From JAAYDY01 sp964500225 (GTDB lineage: Bacteria; Planctomycetota; Phycisphaerae; FEN-1346; JAACEH01), in contig CAZCOA010000019.1 in NCBI GenBank assembly GCA_964500225.1, positions 1-51,927 on the forward strand: a stretch of DNA of 51,927 nucleotides. Direction: 5' to 3'. The notes under the pieces are model-generated. The model saw nothing but the letters and a program-made list of their open reading frames with translations, was not told the DNA's origin and ran no database searches. The position numbers and the translations under genes are program-made. The first letter of the stretch is position 1, and each line of letters starts with the position of its first letter. Of this stretch, positions 42,895 through 51,018 are shown one piece after another.

Positions 42895-44676
42895 TTATTT
42901 CTCGGGGGCCAGAATGCGCATCAACTCCGATACGCTCGTCGTCCCATCCACGACGCGACGCAACGCCTCCTCCTGGAGGAACTCCTGCCCCTGTTTCCGC
43001 AGATACGTCCGCAGTTCCGTCAGACTTATCCCAGACGCCAATTGCCGCCGTGCCGCGTCGTCCAGCACCATCAGCTCGTACACCGCCGTGTGCCCCACGT
43101 AGCCCTCGTTGCCGCACATCGGGCACACCACTTCCTTGCCGTTCTTGTCCACCGGCCGGTTCTTCGGCTCGCGCTTCAACACGTCCAGCTTCGCCCCCTG
43201 AAGGTTCGCCTTCCGCAGAAACTCCGGGTTCGGCCGGTACGACTCGCAGCACCCCGGGCACAGTTTCCGCATCAGCCGCTGGTTTACCGACGCCAGCAGC
43301 ACCGACGCCACGCTCTGCGGGTCGCCCACCGCCGCCATGAACTTCTTGATCGCCTCGCCCGCGTCGTTCGCCACAAGCCCGCCGATCATGATCTTCCCCG
43401 CCGCCGCCCCCAGCATCAACATCTTCGCCGACTCGGCGTCGCGCAGCGTCTCCACCATCACCACGTCCGGATCGCTCCGCAGCGCCCCCTGGATGGCATC
43501 CGCCAGCGTCTGGCCCGACGCCTTGTCCACCTCCACCTGGTTCACCGACGGGTGCTCCAGCGACAGCGACGACTCCACCGCGATCACGTTCTTCGAGAAC
43601 AGGTCGTATTCCCGCAACGCCGAATACATGCTGATCGTCCGACCGCTGCGCGGCGGCCCGCTCATCAGAATGATCCCGCCCCCGGGGTGGTTCAACGCCG
43701 TGTTCAGCAACGCCGCCTGCTCCGCCCGCATCCCGCCGTCCACCAACCGCATCTCCAGCAGTTCGCGACGATACAGTTTCGCCGTCAACTGCTCCCCGCG
43801 GGTGCTCCCCGCCGTCTCCACCGTGATGTTCGTCCGCTTGTCATCGCGCAGCACCACGAACCGGCCGCTCTGCGGCTTGCGGTGCTCCTCGACGTCCAGG
43901 CCCGCCAACCGCTTGATGAACCGTATCATTCCCTCGCCCAGCTCGCGGCTCACCTTTCCCGCGTCACGCACCGTTCCGCCCACCCGAAGACGCACCAGCA
44001 CCTCTTGGCCGTGAGGCACCAGGTATATCGCTCCGCCTTCGCGCACCAGCGCCGCATTCAGCACCGCCTCGGCCTTCTCGAAGGCCGCTCGCTCCTGGTC
44101 CGTCTGCGGCGTCAGGTGAATCGGAAAGTCCCGGTGGTCCATGTACAGCAGCCGGAACTCCTCGCTGATGTGCTGCACCCCGCTCAGGTGCACCGCACGG
44201 TCCGCGGCAATCTCGCCTTCCGCTTCGCGGCGGATCATCGCCCGCAACGAGCGCCGCAGGTGCTCCGGCGTGAACGCCCGCTCGTGCGGCGCACAGGCCG
44301 CGTTACGCGTCCGGACGTAGTACACCATCGGCCCCACCACCGCCGCCAACGCCAGAGGAAACCCCACGTAGATCGTCGGAATCGCCAGCGCCAACACCAA
44401 GGCCGCCGCCGCCCCCCCGACAAACATCCCGTACCATTGCTCCTTCTGCTTCTCGTACTGCCGCGCTGCATCCAGTGCCAGCCAGTTCCCTGCCGCCGCG
44501 GCCGTCAGCATCACCAAGAACAGCATCGCCACCTTCGCGACGCTGAACACGGCCCCGCGCGACGGTTCCGACGGCACGGCCTGGCCCTGCGCCAGCGCCG
44601 TCTCCGCCAGCGTCGCCGCCGCCACTGCCAATACCGCCAACGCTATCCCGCGCCCTGCATGTCGCCGGCCACTCAC
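42895..44676 (-). CDS. Membrane-anchored GspE/PilB-like pseudo-ATPase
   Basis: The 593-residue protein combines about four N-terminal hydrophobic helices (10-30, 44-62, 84-104, 105-122) with a full GspE/PilB-type ATPase domain. The N1 part (LNAALVREGGAIYLVPHG, HRKPQSGR) and the tetracysteine zinc site (C473, C476, C518, C521) are present. The nucleotide motifs are degenerate. Walker A reads GPPRSGRT, with R346 for Lys. The Walker B region reads DPDVVMVETLRD, with T410 for the catalytic Glu. The TLHTND His box reads GLVAND (433-438), without His. ATP hydrolysis is therefore doubtful. It starts at a GTG after AGGAGAG and is the partner of the intact PilT gene 48 nt upstream. Confidence 0.88.
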   Translation of the reverse strand: MSGRRHAGRGIALAVLAVAAATLAETALAQGQAVPSEPSRGAVFSVAKVAMLFLVMLTAAAAGNWLALDAARQYEKQKEQWYGMFVGGAAAALVLALAIPTIYVGFPLALAAVVGPMVYYVRTRNAACAPHERAFTPEHLRRSLRAMIRREAEGEIAADRAVHLSGVQHISEEFRLLYMDHRDFPIHLTPQTDQERAAFEKAEAVLNAALVREGGAIYLVPHGQEVLVRLRVGGTVRDAGKVSRELGEGMIRFIKRLAGLDVEEHRKPQSGRFVVLRDDKRTNITVETAGSTRGEQLTAKLYRRELLEMRLVDGGMRAEQAALLNTALNHPGGGIILMSGPPRSGRTISMYSALREYDLFSKNVIAVESSLSLEHPSVNQVEVDKASGQTLADAIQGALRSDPDVVMVETLRDAESAKMLMLGAAAGKIMIGGLVANDAGEAIKKFMAAVGDPQSVASVLLASVNQRLMRKLCPGCCESYRPNPEFLRKANLQGAKLDVLKREPKNRPVDKNGKEVVCPMCGNEGYVGHTAVYELMVLDDAARRQLASGISLTELRTYLRKQGQEFLQEEALRRVVDGTTSVSELMRILAPEK

Positions 44677-44724
44677 TGTGACTCTCCTGACTGACGGGCC
44701 GCCGCCGTCGCGACCGCCCCATCC

Positions 44725-45849
44725 CTAACGGATAATCCCCTGCTTGACCGAGATCCCCTTCAACGCCATCTTAAGGGCATCCTGGTTCGGCGCATACTCG
44801 TATGCCACGCTGTGCGTGATCCAGCCTCCCGACACCAGGTCCACGAAACTGCTCGTGAACGTCATCATCCCTTCGCTCGACCCCGCCGCGATTACCTCGT
44901 CCAGCTTGTCGTCCTCGCCGTCCCGCACCAGCTTCCGCGCCAGGCCCGTCATCACCAGGATCTCCGTCGCCGGAACCCGTTTCGTGTCTTTGGCGCAACT
45001 CGGCAGCAGGATCTGGCACACGATCCCCGCCAGGTTGAACGCCAGGTTCTGGCGAACCGCCTTCTGCATGTAGTCCGGGTACAGGTCCAGAATCCGGCCG
45101 ATGGCCGACGCCGGGCTCGACGCGTGCAGCGTCGCGAACACCAGGTGCCCCGTCTCCGCCGCACGAACCGCCGCCTCGAACGTGTCCCGGTCGCGCATCT
45201 CCCCGATCAGCACTACGTCCGGATCCTCGCGCATCAGGTACTTTAGCGCCAGATCCATGCTCTCGACGTCCGTCCCGATCTCCCGCTGGCTCACCATCGC
45301 CTTCTGGTCTTCGAACAGGTACTCGATCGGGTCCTCCAGCGTCACGATGTGACACGCCCGCGTTCGGTTGATGTGGTCCAGGCACGCCGCGATGCTCGTC
45401 GTCTTGCCGCTGCCGGTCTGGCCCGCGAAGATGATCAGCCCCTGGTGCCGCGCGCACAGCGTTTCCAGCACCTTGCGCGGCAGATGCAGCGCCTCGAACC
45501 CCGGAATGTCCCGCAGCACCCGTCGGCAACTGACGCTCGTGAAATTCCGCTGACGGAACACGTTCACCCGGAACCGGTCTCCCGTCTCCGTCGCCACCGC
45601 GAAGTCCGCGCTGCCGATCCGAAGGTAATCCTCCCGCACCCGATCGCTCATGACCTCGAACACCAGTTCCTCGATCTCCTTGTCCGTCAGCGGACGCAGC
45701 GTCGTCGGCTTCATCTCTCCGTCGATGCGCATCACCGGCGGATGGTTGTGCTTCAGGTGCAGATCGCTCGCCTTGAACTGGCTGGCCAGCGCAAACAGAC
45801 GGTTCAGCGTCAGCTCCACCTGCTTGCCGTTCAGTTCCACCTGAACCAT
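44725..45849 (-). CDS. pilT: PilT-family type IV pilus/secretion ATPase
   Basis: PilT hexamers retract type IV pili using ATP. The 374-residue protein is complete: SDLHLKHNHPPVMRIDGE at the N-terminus, Walker A GQTGSGKT (143-150), Asp box TLEDPIEY, Walker B DPDVVLIGEMRD with E217, and His box ATLHASSP with H242. All catalytic residues are intact, in contrast to the degenerate homologue encoded next. The C-terminal helix ends KGISVKQGIIR, without the usual PilT AIRNLIRE pattern that I would expect nearby. The ATG at 45849 has GGGAGA upstream. No pilin, PilC or secretin gene is in the window. It lies 16 nt after hisF. Confidence 0.9.
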   Translation of the reverse strand: MVQVELNGKQVELTLNRLFALASQFKASDLHLKHNHPPVMRIDGEMKPTTLRPLTDKEIEELVFEVMSDRVREDYLRIGSADFAVATETGDRFRVNVFRQRNFTSVSCRRVLRDIPGFEALHLPRKVLETLCARHQGLIIFAGQTGSGKTTSIAACLDHINRTRACHIVTLEDPIEYLFEDQKAMVSQREIGTDVESMDLALKYLMREDPDVVLIGEMRDRDTFEAAVRAAETGHLVFATLHASSPASAIGRILDLYPDYMQKAVRQNLAFNLAGIVCQILLPSCAKDTKRVPATEILVMTGLARKLVRDGEDDKLDEVIAAGSSEGMMTFTSSFVDLVSGGWITHSVAYEYAPNQDALKMALKGISVKQGIIR

Positions 45850-45865
45850 GGATCGAGTCTCCCGA

Positions 45866-46645
45866 TCACGCTGCCGTAGGACGGCGAACCGGAACGCCGC
45901 ACGACGCCAGGTACGCCTTCGTCTGGGCAATGGTGTACCGCCCGTAATGGAATATGCTCGCCGCCAGGGCCGCGTCGGCTCCGGCGTCCATCAGCGCCGC
46001 TCGCATGTGCTCCGGCGACCCGCAGCCCCCGCTGGCAATCACCGGAACGCCCACGGCGTCTGCCACCGCCCGCGTCATCTCCAGGTCGTACCCGTCTTGC
46101 GTCCCGTCGGCGTCCATGCTCGTCAGCAGAATTTCCCCGGCCCCCAGCTCCACCACCCGACGAGCCCACGACACCGCCTCCAGCCCCGTCGGCACCCGGC
46201 CCCCGTTGATGTGGACCTCCCAGAACTCACGCCCGTCGCGCATCACCCGTTTCGGGTCGATCGCCACGACGATGCACTGCGACCCGAACCGACCCGACGC
46301 ACGACGCACAAACTCCGGATCGCGCACCGCGGGGCTGTTGATCGACACCTTGTCCGCCCCGGCATTCAGAATATCCCGTATGTCCTCCAGCGTCCGGATC
46401 CCCCCGCCCACCGTCAGCGGCATGAAACAGCACTCCGCCGTCCGCCGCACCACGTCCAGAAGGATCGGCCGCTCTTCGTGGCTTGCCGTAATGTCCAGGA
46501 ACACCAGCTCGTCGGCTTCTTCCTGCTCGTACCGCCTCGCCACCTCCACAGGGTCGCCCGCATCGCGCAGACCCACGAAGTTCGTCCCCTTGACGACCCG
46601 GCCGTTGAGAATGTCCAGACAAGGTATAATCCGCCTTGTCAGCAT
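45866..46645 (-). CDS. hisF: Imidazole glycerol phosphate synthase subunit HisF
   Basis: HisF is the cyclase barrel that, with HisH, makes imidazole glycerol phosphate and AICAR in histidine synthesis. The 259-residue protein matches throughout: RRIIPCLDILNGRVVKG with catalytic Asp11-type residue, TVGGGIRTLEDI, GADKVSINSPAV, VVAIDPKR, TSMDADGTQDGYD with the second catalytic Asp, and VIASGGCGSPEHM. The ATG at 46645 is backed by AGGGAGA and by a promoter ending just upstream. No other his gene is near; it heads a run with pilT, which is not a typical setting. Confidence 0.96.
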   Translation of the reverse strand: MLTRRIIPCLDILNGRVVKGTNFVGLRDAGDPVEVARRYEQEEADELVFLDITASHEERPILLDVVRRTAECCFMPLTVGGGIRTLEDIRDILNAGADKVSINSPAVRDPEFVRRASGRFGSQCIVVAIDPKRVMRDGREFWEVHINGGRVPTGLEAVSWARRVVELGAGEILLTSMDADGTQDGYDLEMTRAVADAVGVPVIASGGCGSPEHMRAALMDAGADAALAASIFHYGRYTIAQTKAYLASCGVPVRRPTAA

Positions 46646-46670
46646 GGGTTGCGTCTCCCTGAAAAGGGCG

Positions 46671-46698
46671 ATTATATCCCGCCTCCGAGGGATTGCAA
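46671..46698 (-). promoter_or_regulatory. Promoter of hisF and the pilT module
   Basis: On the minus strand TTGCAA (46698-46693), a 16-bp spacer and a perfect TATAAT (46676-46671) precede hisF. The start would be near 46664, leaving a leader of about 19 nt that just holds the ribosome binding site. Confidence 0.7.
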
Positions 46699-47051
46699 GG
46701 TCGCTTCGTCCCAGAGTCCGCATACCGAGGGCAGTGTGCCGCGCCTGTCCGTCTGGCTCCCTGCGGCCGCCCCTGCGGGCTCGGATTCCAATTTCCCGGG
46801 ACATGCCCGGTACGATGCCGACGTCACTAGCCCCTTGGCCTCTCGCTCAGAAAGACAACAGCGGCCAGGCCCGCGAAGGAAACCGGCACCACCGGTGCGC
46901 GACACGCTGCACCGCAAAGCCGCACGCCCCGGATACGCTCAGGTATGTGCTCCGAAAATATACGTAAGTAAATCAGGCTGACAGATCAACTGCTCCGGAG
47001 TATCCAAGAAAGTGGGGCCACAGCCCCAAACCACAGAATCCCTTGAATGAT
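46699..47051. other. Intergenic region, no gene seen
   Basis: The stretch between the hisF promoter and the PEP-CTERM promoter holds no convincing gene. From about 46950 the base composition becomes clearly less GC-rich than the neighbourhood. A small hairpin, TGGGGC (47013-47018) with GCCCCA (47023-47028), lies in it. Confidence 0.4.
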
Positions 47052-47080
47052 TTGACTTCAGTGCAAAGTTGTGCTAAATA
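47052..47080 (+). promoter_or_regulatory. Candidate promoter for the first PEP-CTERM gene
   Basis: TTGACT (47052-47057) and TAAATA (47075-47080) are 17 bp apart, with TGC in front of the second box as an extended -10. It implies a leader of about 150 nt before the GTG at 47238. Confidence 0.45.
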
Positions 47081-47096
47081 ACACCTAGGAAGTGTT
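47080..47096 (+). promoter_or_regulatory. Imperfect palindrome overlapping the predicted start site
   Basis: AACACCTAGGAAGTGTT is a 17-base imperfect palindrome (AACAC/GTGTT arms) at the expected transcription start of the PEP-CTERM promoter, which is where a repressor operator would sit. The core CACCTAGG recurs at 47177-47184. A second palindrome, AATAC-TGA-GTATT, is at 47134-47146. Confidence 0.3.
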
Positions 47097-47237
47097 TCCT
47101 GTGAAGCGCTGGGAACTCAGACACTAATGTTGCAATACTGAGTATTTTGTCATATGCGGGTGCCGAGATCGCTGTGCACCTAGGCCGGCTGACTACTCTA
47201 TTGCCTTCGCCGGGACCTGACTGCAAGGAGGCCAAAC

Positions 47238-47912
47238 GTGAGGATCTTGTTGGTTGCGGGGATGTTGTTGGCGGTTGCCGGAGTCGCATCTGCTGATGTT
47301 GTGACACTTTACACGCCTTTAGCCGGCGACGCCGTATATGCTTGGAACACCAAGTACGGCCCCTACGGCTACACCACTGGCACCGACACGATGTGGATTG
47401 GGCTCTACTTCGGCGCCCCCTATGGCAACGACCACACCGTTTCCATCTTCGAAATTCCCATTGCTTCGCTCGCCGGCCAGACGGTGACGGCCGCCACCCT
47501 CCGGGTCTATTCCCAGGGTTTCGACACGGGGTACTACTATGGCTCTGCCGCCATCACTTGGCTTGACCTCGGAACCCGGACTCTGACCGGCGACGTTGTG
47601 GCCGACAACATCGGACCGTTGGTTGGCTATGCCGGCGGCTCCATGAGCATCTGGAATAGTTCGTGGGGCACCAACTCTTCCGGCCCGCAAACTTTTGATG
47701 TGCTCAACTTTGTGCTGGCCGACCTCGCCGCCGGCCGCAACTACTCGACCTTCGTCCTATCCGGCTCCCGCGAAACCGGCGGTTCCATCTCCACGGCTGA
47801 GAGCGGCAACGGACCTTACATCGTCGCCACCGTGGTTCCTGAGCCGGCCACGATGACGATGCTCGGCCTGGGTCTGGCGGCCGTGGTCTTGCGGCGGCGG
47901 ACAAGCAAGTAA
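47238..47912 (+). CDS. PEP-CTERM sorted surface protein with DNRLRE-like domain
   Basis: The 224-residue protein has a signal peptide (1-19), a beta-rich domain and a C-terminal sorting tail: VPEPAT, a hydrophobic helix and RRRTSK. PEP-CTERM tails are recognised by exosortase, which attaches or releases the protein at the outer surface, often with exopolysaccharide. The domain (SIFEIPIASLAGQTVTAATL, then strands to TFVLSG) resembles the DNRLRE-type carbohydrate-associated beta-sandwich. The GTG start has AAGGAGG upstream. No exosortase gene is in the window. A strong terminator follows. Confidence 0.88.
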   Translation: MRILLVAGMLLAVAGVASADVVTLYTPLAGDAVYAWNTKYGPYGYTTGTDTMWIGLYFGAPYGNDHTVSIFEIPIASLAGQTVTAATLRVYSQGFDTGYYYGSAAITWLDLGTRTLTGDVVADNIGPLVGYAGGSMSIWNSSWGTNSSGPQTFDVLNFVLADLAAGRNYSTFVLSGSRETGGSISTAESGNGPYIVATVVPEPATMTMLGLGLAAVVLRRRTSK

Positions 47913-47960
47913 TGCTGTTGCGGTCCTGGGGCCGCACGTCATGCATCGTGTGAACACATC

Positions 47961-48001
47961 GGAGCCGATCCCGCGGCGTAAGCGGGATCGGTTCTCCTTT
48001 T
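47961..48001 (+). terminator. Rho-independent terminator of the first PEP-CTERM gene
   Basis: CCGATCCCGC (47965-47974) and GCGGGATCGG (47982-47991) form a perfect 10-bp stem, extendable to 14 pairs with G-U, around GGCGTAA. A CCTTTT tail follows at 47996-48001. It lies 50 nt after the stop codon. Confidence 0.85.
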
Positions 48002-48222
48002 CGGGGGTCCGGCCGTGGGGGACTGCGGCCGCCTGGGTGGCGTTGGAGCTTCGACAACAGGACCGGCGTTTGCGGCCGCGAGGAGCTTTCAAGCCGTTTG
48101 GCCGCCTGAAAAGGCCGCCGCAAGGCGCCCGGCGACGGTCTCTGGTCGGCTGCCGCAGGTCGCGCGTAGCGGTGTGAAGCAGGGAAAAACACAAAATATA
48201 GTGCTTTCCGGGGGCAGTTCTC
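48002..48222. other. Intergenic region, no gene seen
   Basis: No gene is evident. An isolated TATAGT at 48197-48202 in an A-rich patch has no good -35 partner. Confidence 0.35.
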
Positions 48223-48251
48223 TTGCATGCCGGCTTTATGCATCGTATGCT
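48223..48251 (+). promoter_or_regulatory. Candidate promoter for the alpha/beta hydrolase gene
   Basis: TTGCAT (48223-48228) and TATGCT (48246-48251) are exactly 17 bp apart, about 82 nt before the ATG at 48333. Each box matches the consensus at four of six bases. Confidence 0.5.
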
Positions 48252-48332
48252 TAGCGTATCAGATGGCTGTCACGGCGTCGGGTCCAGGCGCTCGACGCCC
48301 GCAAGGTGTGGGGCCTGTGGAGGTGGACCGCC

Positions 48333-49103
48333 ATGAACGGCTCTACGGGAGTTCGACATTCCGTTCAGTACGGGTTCAAGCGAACCGATTTTCCTTCGCC
48401 GCAAAGTCATGGGGCATTTGTCATTCTGCCGGAGCAAGCGGCGGAAGGGAGCCCGTGGATCTGGTATGCGCCGACCTTCGTCACGGGCGACCGCCCGCTG
48501 CCGAAGGCGCTGCACGAGTGGTATCTGCGCCCCTTGCTGGAAGCGGGCTTCGCCGTAGGCGGCGTGGACGTGGGCGAATCCTGGGGCAGCCCCGCCGGAC
48601 GCACCGGCTATAACGAGTTCTACCACATTGTGACCCGACAGTTCGGCCTGTCGCGGAAAGCGTGCCTCATGCCACAGAGCCGCGGCGGATTGATGCTCTA
48701 CAACTGGGCCGCCGAACACGCCGAATGCGTCCAATGCATCGGCGCCATCTACCCTGTCTGCAACATCCGACATCCGCAACGACTTGAAACCGTGTGCAAA
48801 GCATACGAACTGACCAGCGAACAACTCCTGGCCCAGATCGACCGCCACCACCCGCCGGAGCGGCTTGCCCCGCTGGCAGCCGCACACGTCCCGATCCTTC
48901 ACATTCACGGCGACCGCGACGACGTGGTCCTGCTGGAGAACAACTCCGGCGACCTTATCCGTCGGTACCAGGCGCTCGGCGGCCCGGGCGAACTCATCGT
49001 CGTCCACGACAAGGGACACGAGGAAGTACCCGAGTATTTCCAGCGACGCGAACTGCTGGAGTTCTTCCTCCACCAGGGGGCCTCGGTCGCTTGCGGATCG
49101 TAG
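48333..49103 (+). CDS. Cytosolic alpha/beta hydrolase
   Basis: The 256-residue protein has no signal peptide. An alpha/beta hydrolase fold is indicated by the nucleophile elbow MPQSRGGLM (S116), an acid in ILHIHGDRDDVV (D194 or a neighbour) and a late DKGHEEVPEYF (H229). The segment VGGVDVGESWGSPAGR before the nucleophile resembles the region that positions substrates in secreted acyl esterases. The substrate is unknown. The ATG at 48333 is 9 nt after GGAGG (48319-48323), a better start than the in-frame GTG at 48306. Confidence 0.82.
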   Translation: MNGSTGVRHSVQYGFKRTDFPSPQSHGAFVILPEQAAEGSPWIWYAPTFVTGDRPLPKALHEWYLRPLLEAGFAVGGVDVGESWGSPAGRTGYNEFYHIVTRQFGLSRKACLMPQSRGGLMLYNWAAEHAECVQCIGAIYPVCNIRHPQRLETVCKAYELTSEQLLAQIDRHHPPERLAPLAAAHVPILHIHGDRDDVVLLENNSGDLIRRYQALGGPGELIVVHDKGHEEVPEYFQRRELLEFFLHQGASVACGS

Positions 49104-49142
49104 TGTCGCGAGGGAGCACTCGTGTCGTCAGGAGGAGCCCCC

Positions 49143-49865
49143 ATGCCTATTCCGGTGACGTGCAGCCAGTGCCGCAGAACGTTCAAGGCGTCGGACTCCG
49201 CGGCCGGGCGCAAGGCCAAGTGCCCCGGGTGCGGTCACCTGATCGAGATTCCCGCGGCGCCGCCCGGTGCGTCCGCCGGACCTGCTGCGCCGACGGGTCA
49301 CGCCGCCGCGCCGCACCCGTTGGATGCCATGGCCACGGCGCTGACCGGTGCAGCCTGGCCCTCCACCGCCTTGGGCGTTGACGAGACACCTGACCCGGTG
49401 CCGGTGCAGCCCACACCGGTCGCTAGCGCCGCACCCCCCCTGGTCGCCCTGCCCGCAGAAGAACAGGCCGGCGACTTCGCGTCCCACGGCGACGAGGACG
49501 AAATAATAATCACCGTGCCGCCCATTGGCGTCCAGACGCCCAGCGGCCTGGTTGTCGGCCAGAAACGACGCTTCCGACAAGCGGTCCGCCGCCACCGGCA
49601 GATAGCCTCCTGGGCTCGCATCGTCGGCATGGCCCTCGGTGGCATGTGCCTCGCCATGGGCATCAGCGGCATGATCTACTTGGCAATTACCACCCGAACC
49701 CTGCCGTCCGCGCTGGGCGTGTTTCTGCTGATGCTCGTCCTCGCCGCCGTCATGGTCAGTGGCGGCATGCTCGCTCGCTATTTTCTCCTGGCCCTGGCCG
49801 ACCTCACCGAACAGGCGGCCGCCCATCAGGATCTGTTGGAAGAGATCAACGAGCGATTGAGCTAA
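49143..49865 (+). CDS. Zinc-ribbon membrane protein
   Basis: The 240-residue protein starts with a four-cysteine zinc-ribbon (CSQCRRTFKASDSAAGRKAKC-type spacing, C7, C10 and the CPGC pair near 27-30). A Pro/Ala-rich linker with an acidic patch (DEDEIIITVPP) follows, then two transmembrane helices (about 157-180 and 185-210) and a short helical tail. Zinc-ribbon plus linker plus membrane helices is a common planctomycete pattern; its function is not known. The ATG has GGAGGAG upstream. It follows the hydrolase gene by 39 bp. Confidence 0.75.
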   Translation: MPIPVTCSQCRRTFKASDSAAGRKAKCPGCGHLIEIPAAPPGASAGPAAPTGHAAAPHPLDAMATALTGAAWPSTALGVDETPDPVPVQPTPVASAAPPLVALPAEEQAGDFASHGDEDEIIITVPPIGVQTPSGLVVGQKRRFRQAVRRHRQIASWARIVGMALGGMCLAMGISGMIYLAITTRTLPSALGVFLLMLVLAAVMVSGGMLARYFLLALADLTEQAAAHQDLLEEINERLS

Positions 49866-50069
49866 CACAGCGCGTCACACAAGGGCTGGACAATCGCCTG
49901 CCCACCGTAGCCGACGTCTCGTGTTGCCGCCCCCTGACGCTCCTTTTTTCTCCCCTTTTTTTCCGACCGCCGACGGCCCCGCAACATTTTTCATAAAATC
50001 CGCCAAAAACATAACGCCTTGCAAATCCGCATGATGTGTTACCGCTGAGGCGCATTCGCCGTCGCCCAT
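49866..50069. other. Intergenic region with pyrimidine tracts
   Basis: No gene is seen. It holds T/C-rich tracts (about 49940-49966) and an AT-rich patch (about 49985-50015) unlike the surroundings. No clear hairpin precedes the T-runs. Confidence 0.35.
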
Positions 50070-50097
50070 TTGGCACAACTCCGCCCGTCCCTATTAT
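50070..50097 (+). promoter_or_regulatory. Promoter of the second PEP-CTERM gene
   Basis: TTGGCA (50070-50075), a 16-bp spacer and TATTAT (50092-50097) each match the consensus at five of six bases. The start would be near 50104, leaving a leader of about 77 nt. Confidence 0.6.
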
Positions 50098-50180
50098 TCC
50101 CGGATGAAGACGCGGCTGCCGGAGGGGCGGCCGCAATATGCCGGGGACACACAGCCCTTTTCTAACGGGGGACAGGTCGC

Positions 50181-50882
50181 ATGAGGACGGTATCTGCCTT
50201 CATTCTGCTGGTAACGGTCGGCGTCTCGACGGCGGCGGCCGATCTGGTGAACAGTTCGTTCAACAAGCCCATCGTGCAGCAATCATCCTGGGCCGCCGGC
50301 ATCGACGCCACGGGGGTCTGGTACGGTCCTGGCTATGTCGCCGACGGCGGCTACGCCTCGCTGGCCGACGTCCAGCAGGGCAATCGCACCGTGGACATGA
50401 ACGATGCGCGTCGCGGTCTCTTCCAGGCCGTCAAACTCACCGACGTCGGCGATTTCACCTGGTCGCTGGATTGCATGCTGACGGAGTACGACACGCAGTA
50501 CTGCTACTGGCAGGCGTACCTGATGAAGGAAGGGGCCACCATCGACTTGATCGGAGGGCCGGGCTACAATCAGGGCGTCCAGAAGAGCAAGACCCTCCAG
50601 AGCACCGTAAACTATGCTCCCGCCAACAAGGATGGCGGCACGTGGTACACCTACGAGCAACACTTCACCATCACCGAGAAGGACGTGAAGAACTACGATT
50701 ACATCGGCTTTGTGTTGGTCGGATCGCGCCGTGGCAACGAGATGCTGGGCTTCGACAACGTCAGAACCACCTATGGCGGCGCGACGGCGGCCTGTACGCC
50801 CGAGGTTCCGGAACCGGCGACCTTGGCCCTGGTGGCCTTGGGGCTGGGCGCCCTGGTAATAAGGAGGAAACACCACGCGTGA
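50181..50882 (+). CDS. PEP-CTERM sorted surface protein
   Basis: The 233-residue protein has a signal peptide (1-20), a beta-rich domain with many aromatic residues and a C-terminal VPEPAT motif, hydrophobic helix and RRKHHA end, so it should be sorted by exosortase. The body (LVNSSFNKPIVQQSSWAAG, VWYGPGYVADGGY, FDNVRTTYGG) resembles the carbohydrate-binding-like domain common in such proteins. It is only distantly similar to the other PEP-CTERM protein here. It has its own promoter and a short hairpin directly after the stop. Confidence 0.88.
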   Translation: MRTVSAFILLVTVGVSTAAADLVNSSFNKPIVQQSSWAAGIDATGVWYGPGYVADGGYASLADVQQGNRTVDMNDARRGLFQAVKLTDVGDFTWSLDCMLTEYDTQYCYWQAYLMKEGATIDLIGGPGYNQGVQKSKTLQSTVNYAPANKDGGTWYTYEQHFTITEKDVKNYDYIGFVLVGSRRGNEMLGFDNVRTTYGGATAACTPEVPEPATLALVALGLGALVIRRKHHA

Positions 50883-50883
50883 T

Positions 50884-50898
50884 GCGTCCTCAGGACGC
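50884..50898 (+). terminator. Hairpin directly after the PEP-CTERM stop
   Basis: GCGTCC and GGACGC form a perfect 6-bp stem around TCA, two bases after the stop codon. No T-run follows; a transcript-stabilising role is equally possible. Confidence 0.35.
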
Positions 50899-50936
50899 GA
50901 TGCAGCAAAACCCTATTCCATCCCCCCTTCACGCTA

Positions 50937-50981
50937 CTACTGCCCGGCGGCTGGGCCTTGCGCCCCGTTGTCGGGCAGTAG
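50937..50981. terminator. Perfect 10-bp hairpin between convergent genes
   Basis: CTACTGCCCG (50937-50946) and CGGGCAGTAG (50972-50981) are exact inverse complements. The loop contains an inner GGGC/GCCC stem. It sits between the convergent PEP-CTERM and DUF486 genes and could act in both directions, though no long T-tract flanks it. Confidence 0.5.
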
Positions 50982-51018
50982 GTTTGCGCGGCAGGTTCGC
51001 GGTCTCGACGTACCCGGG

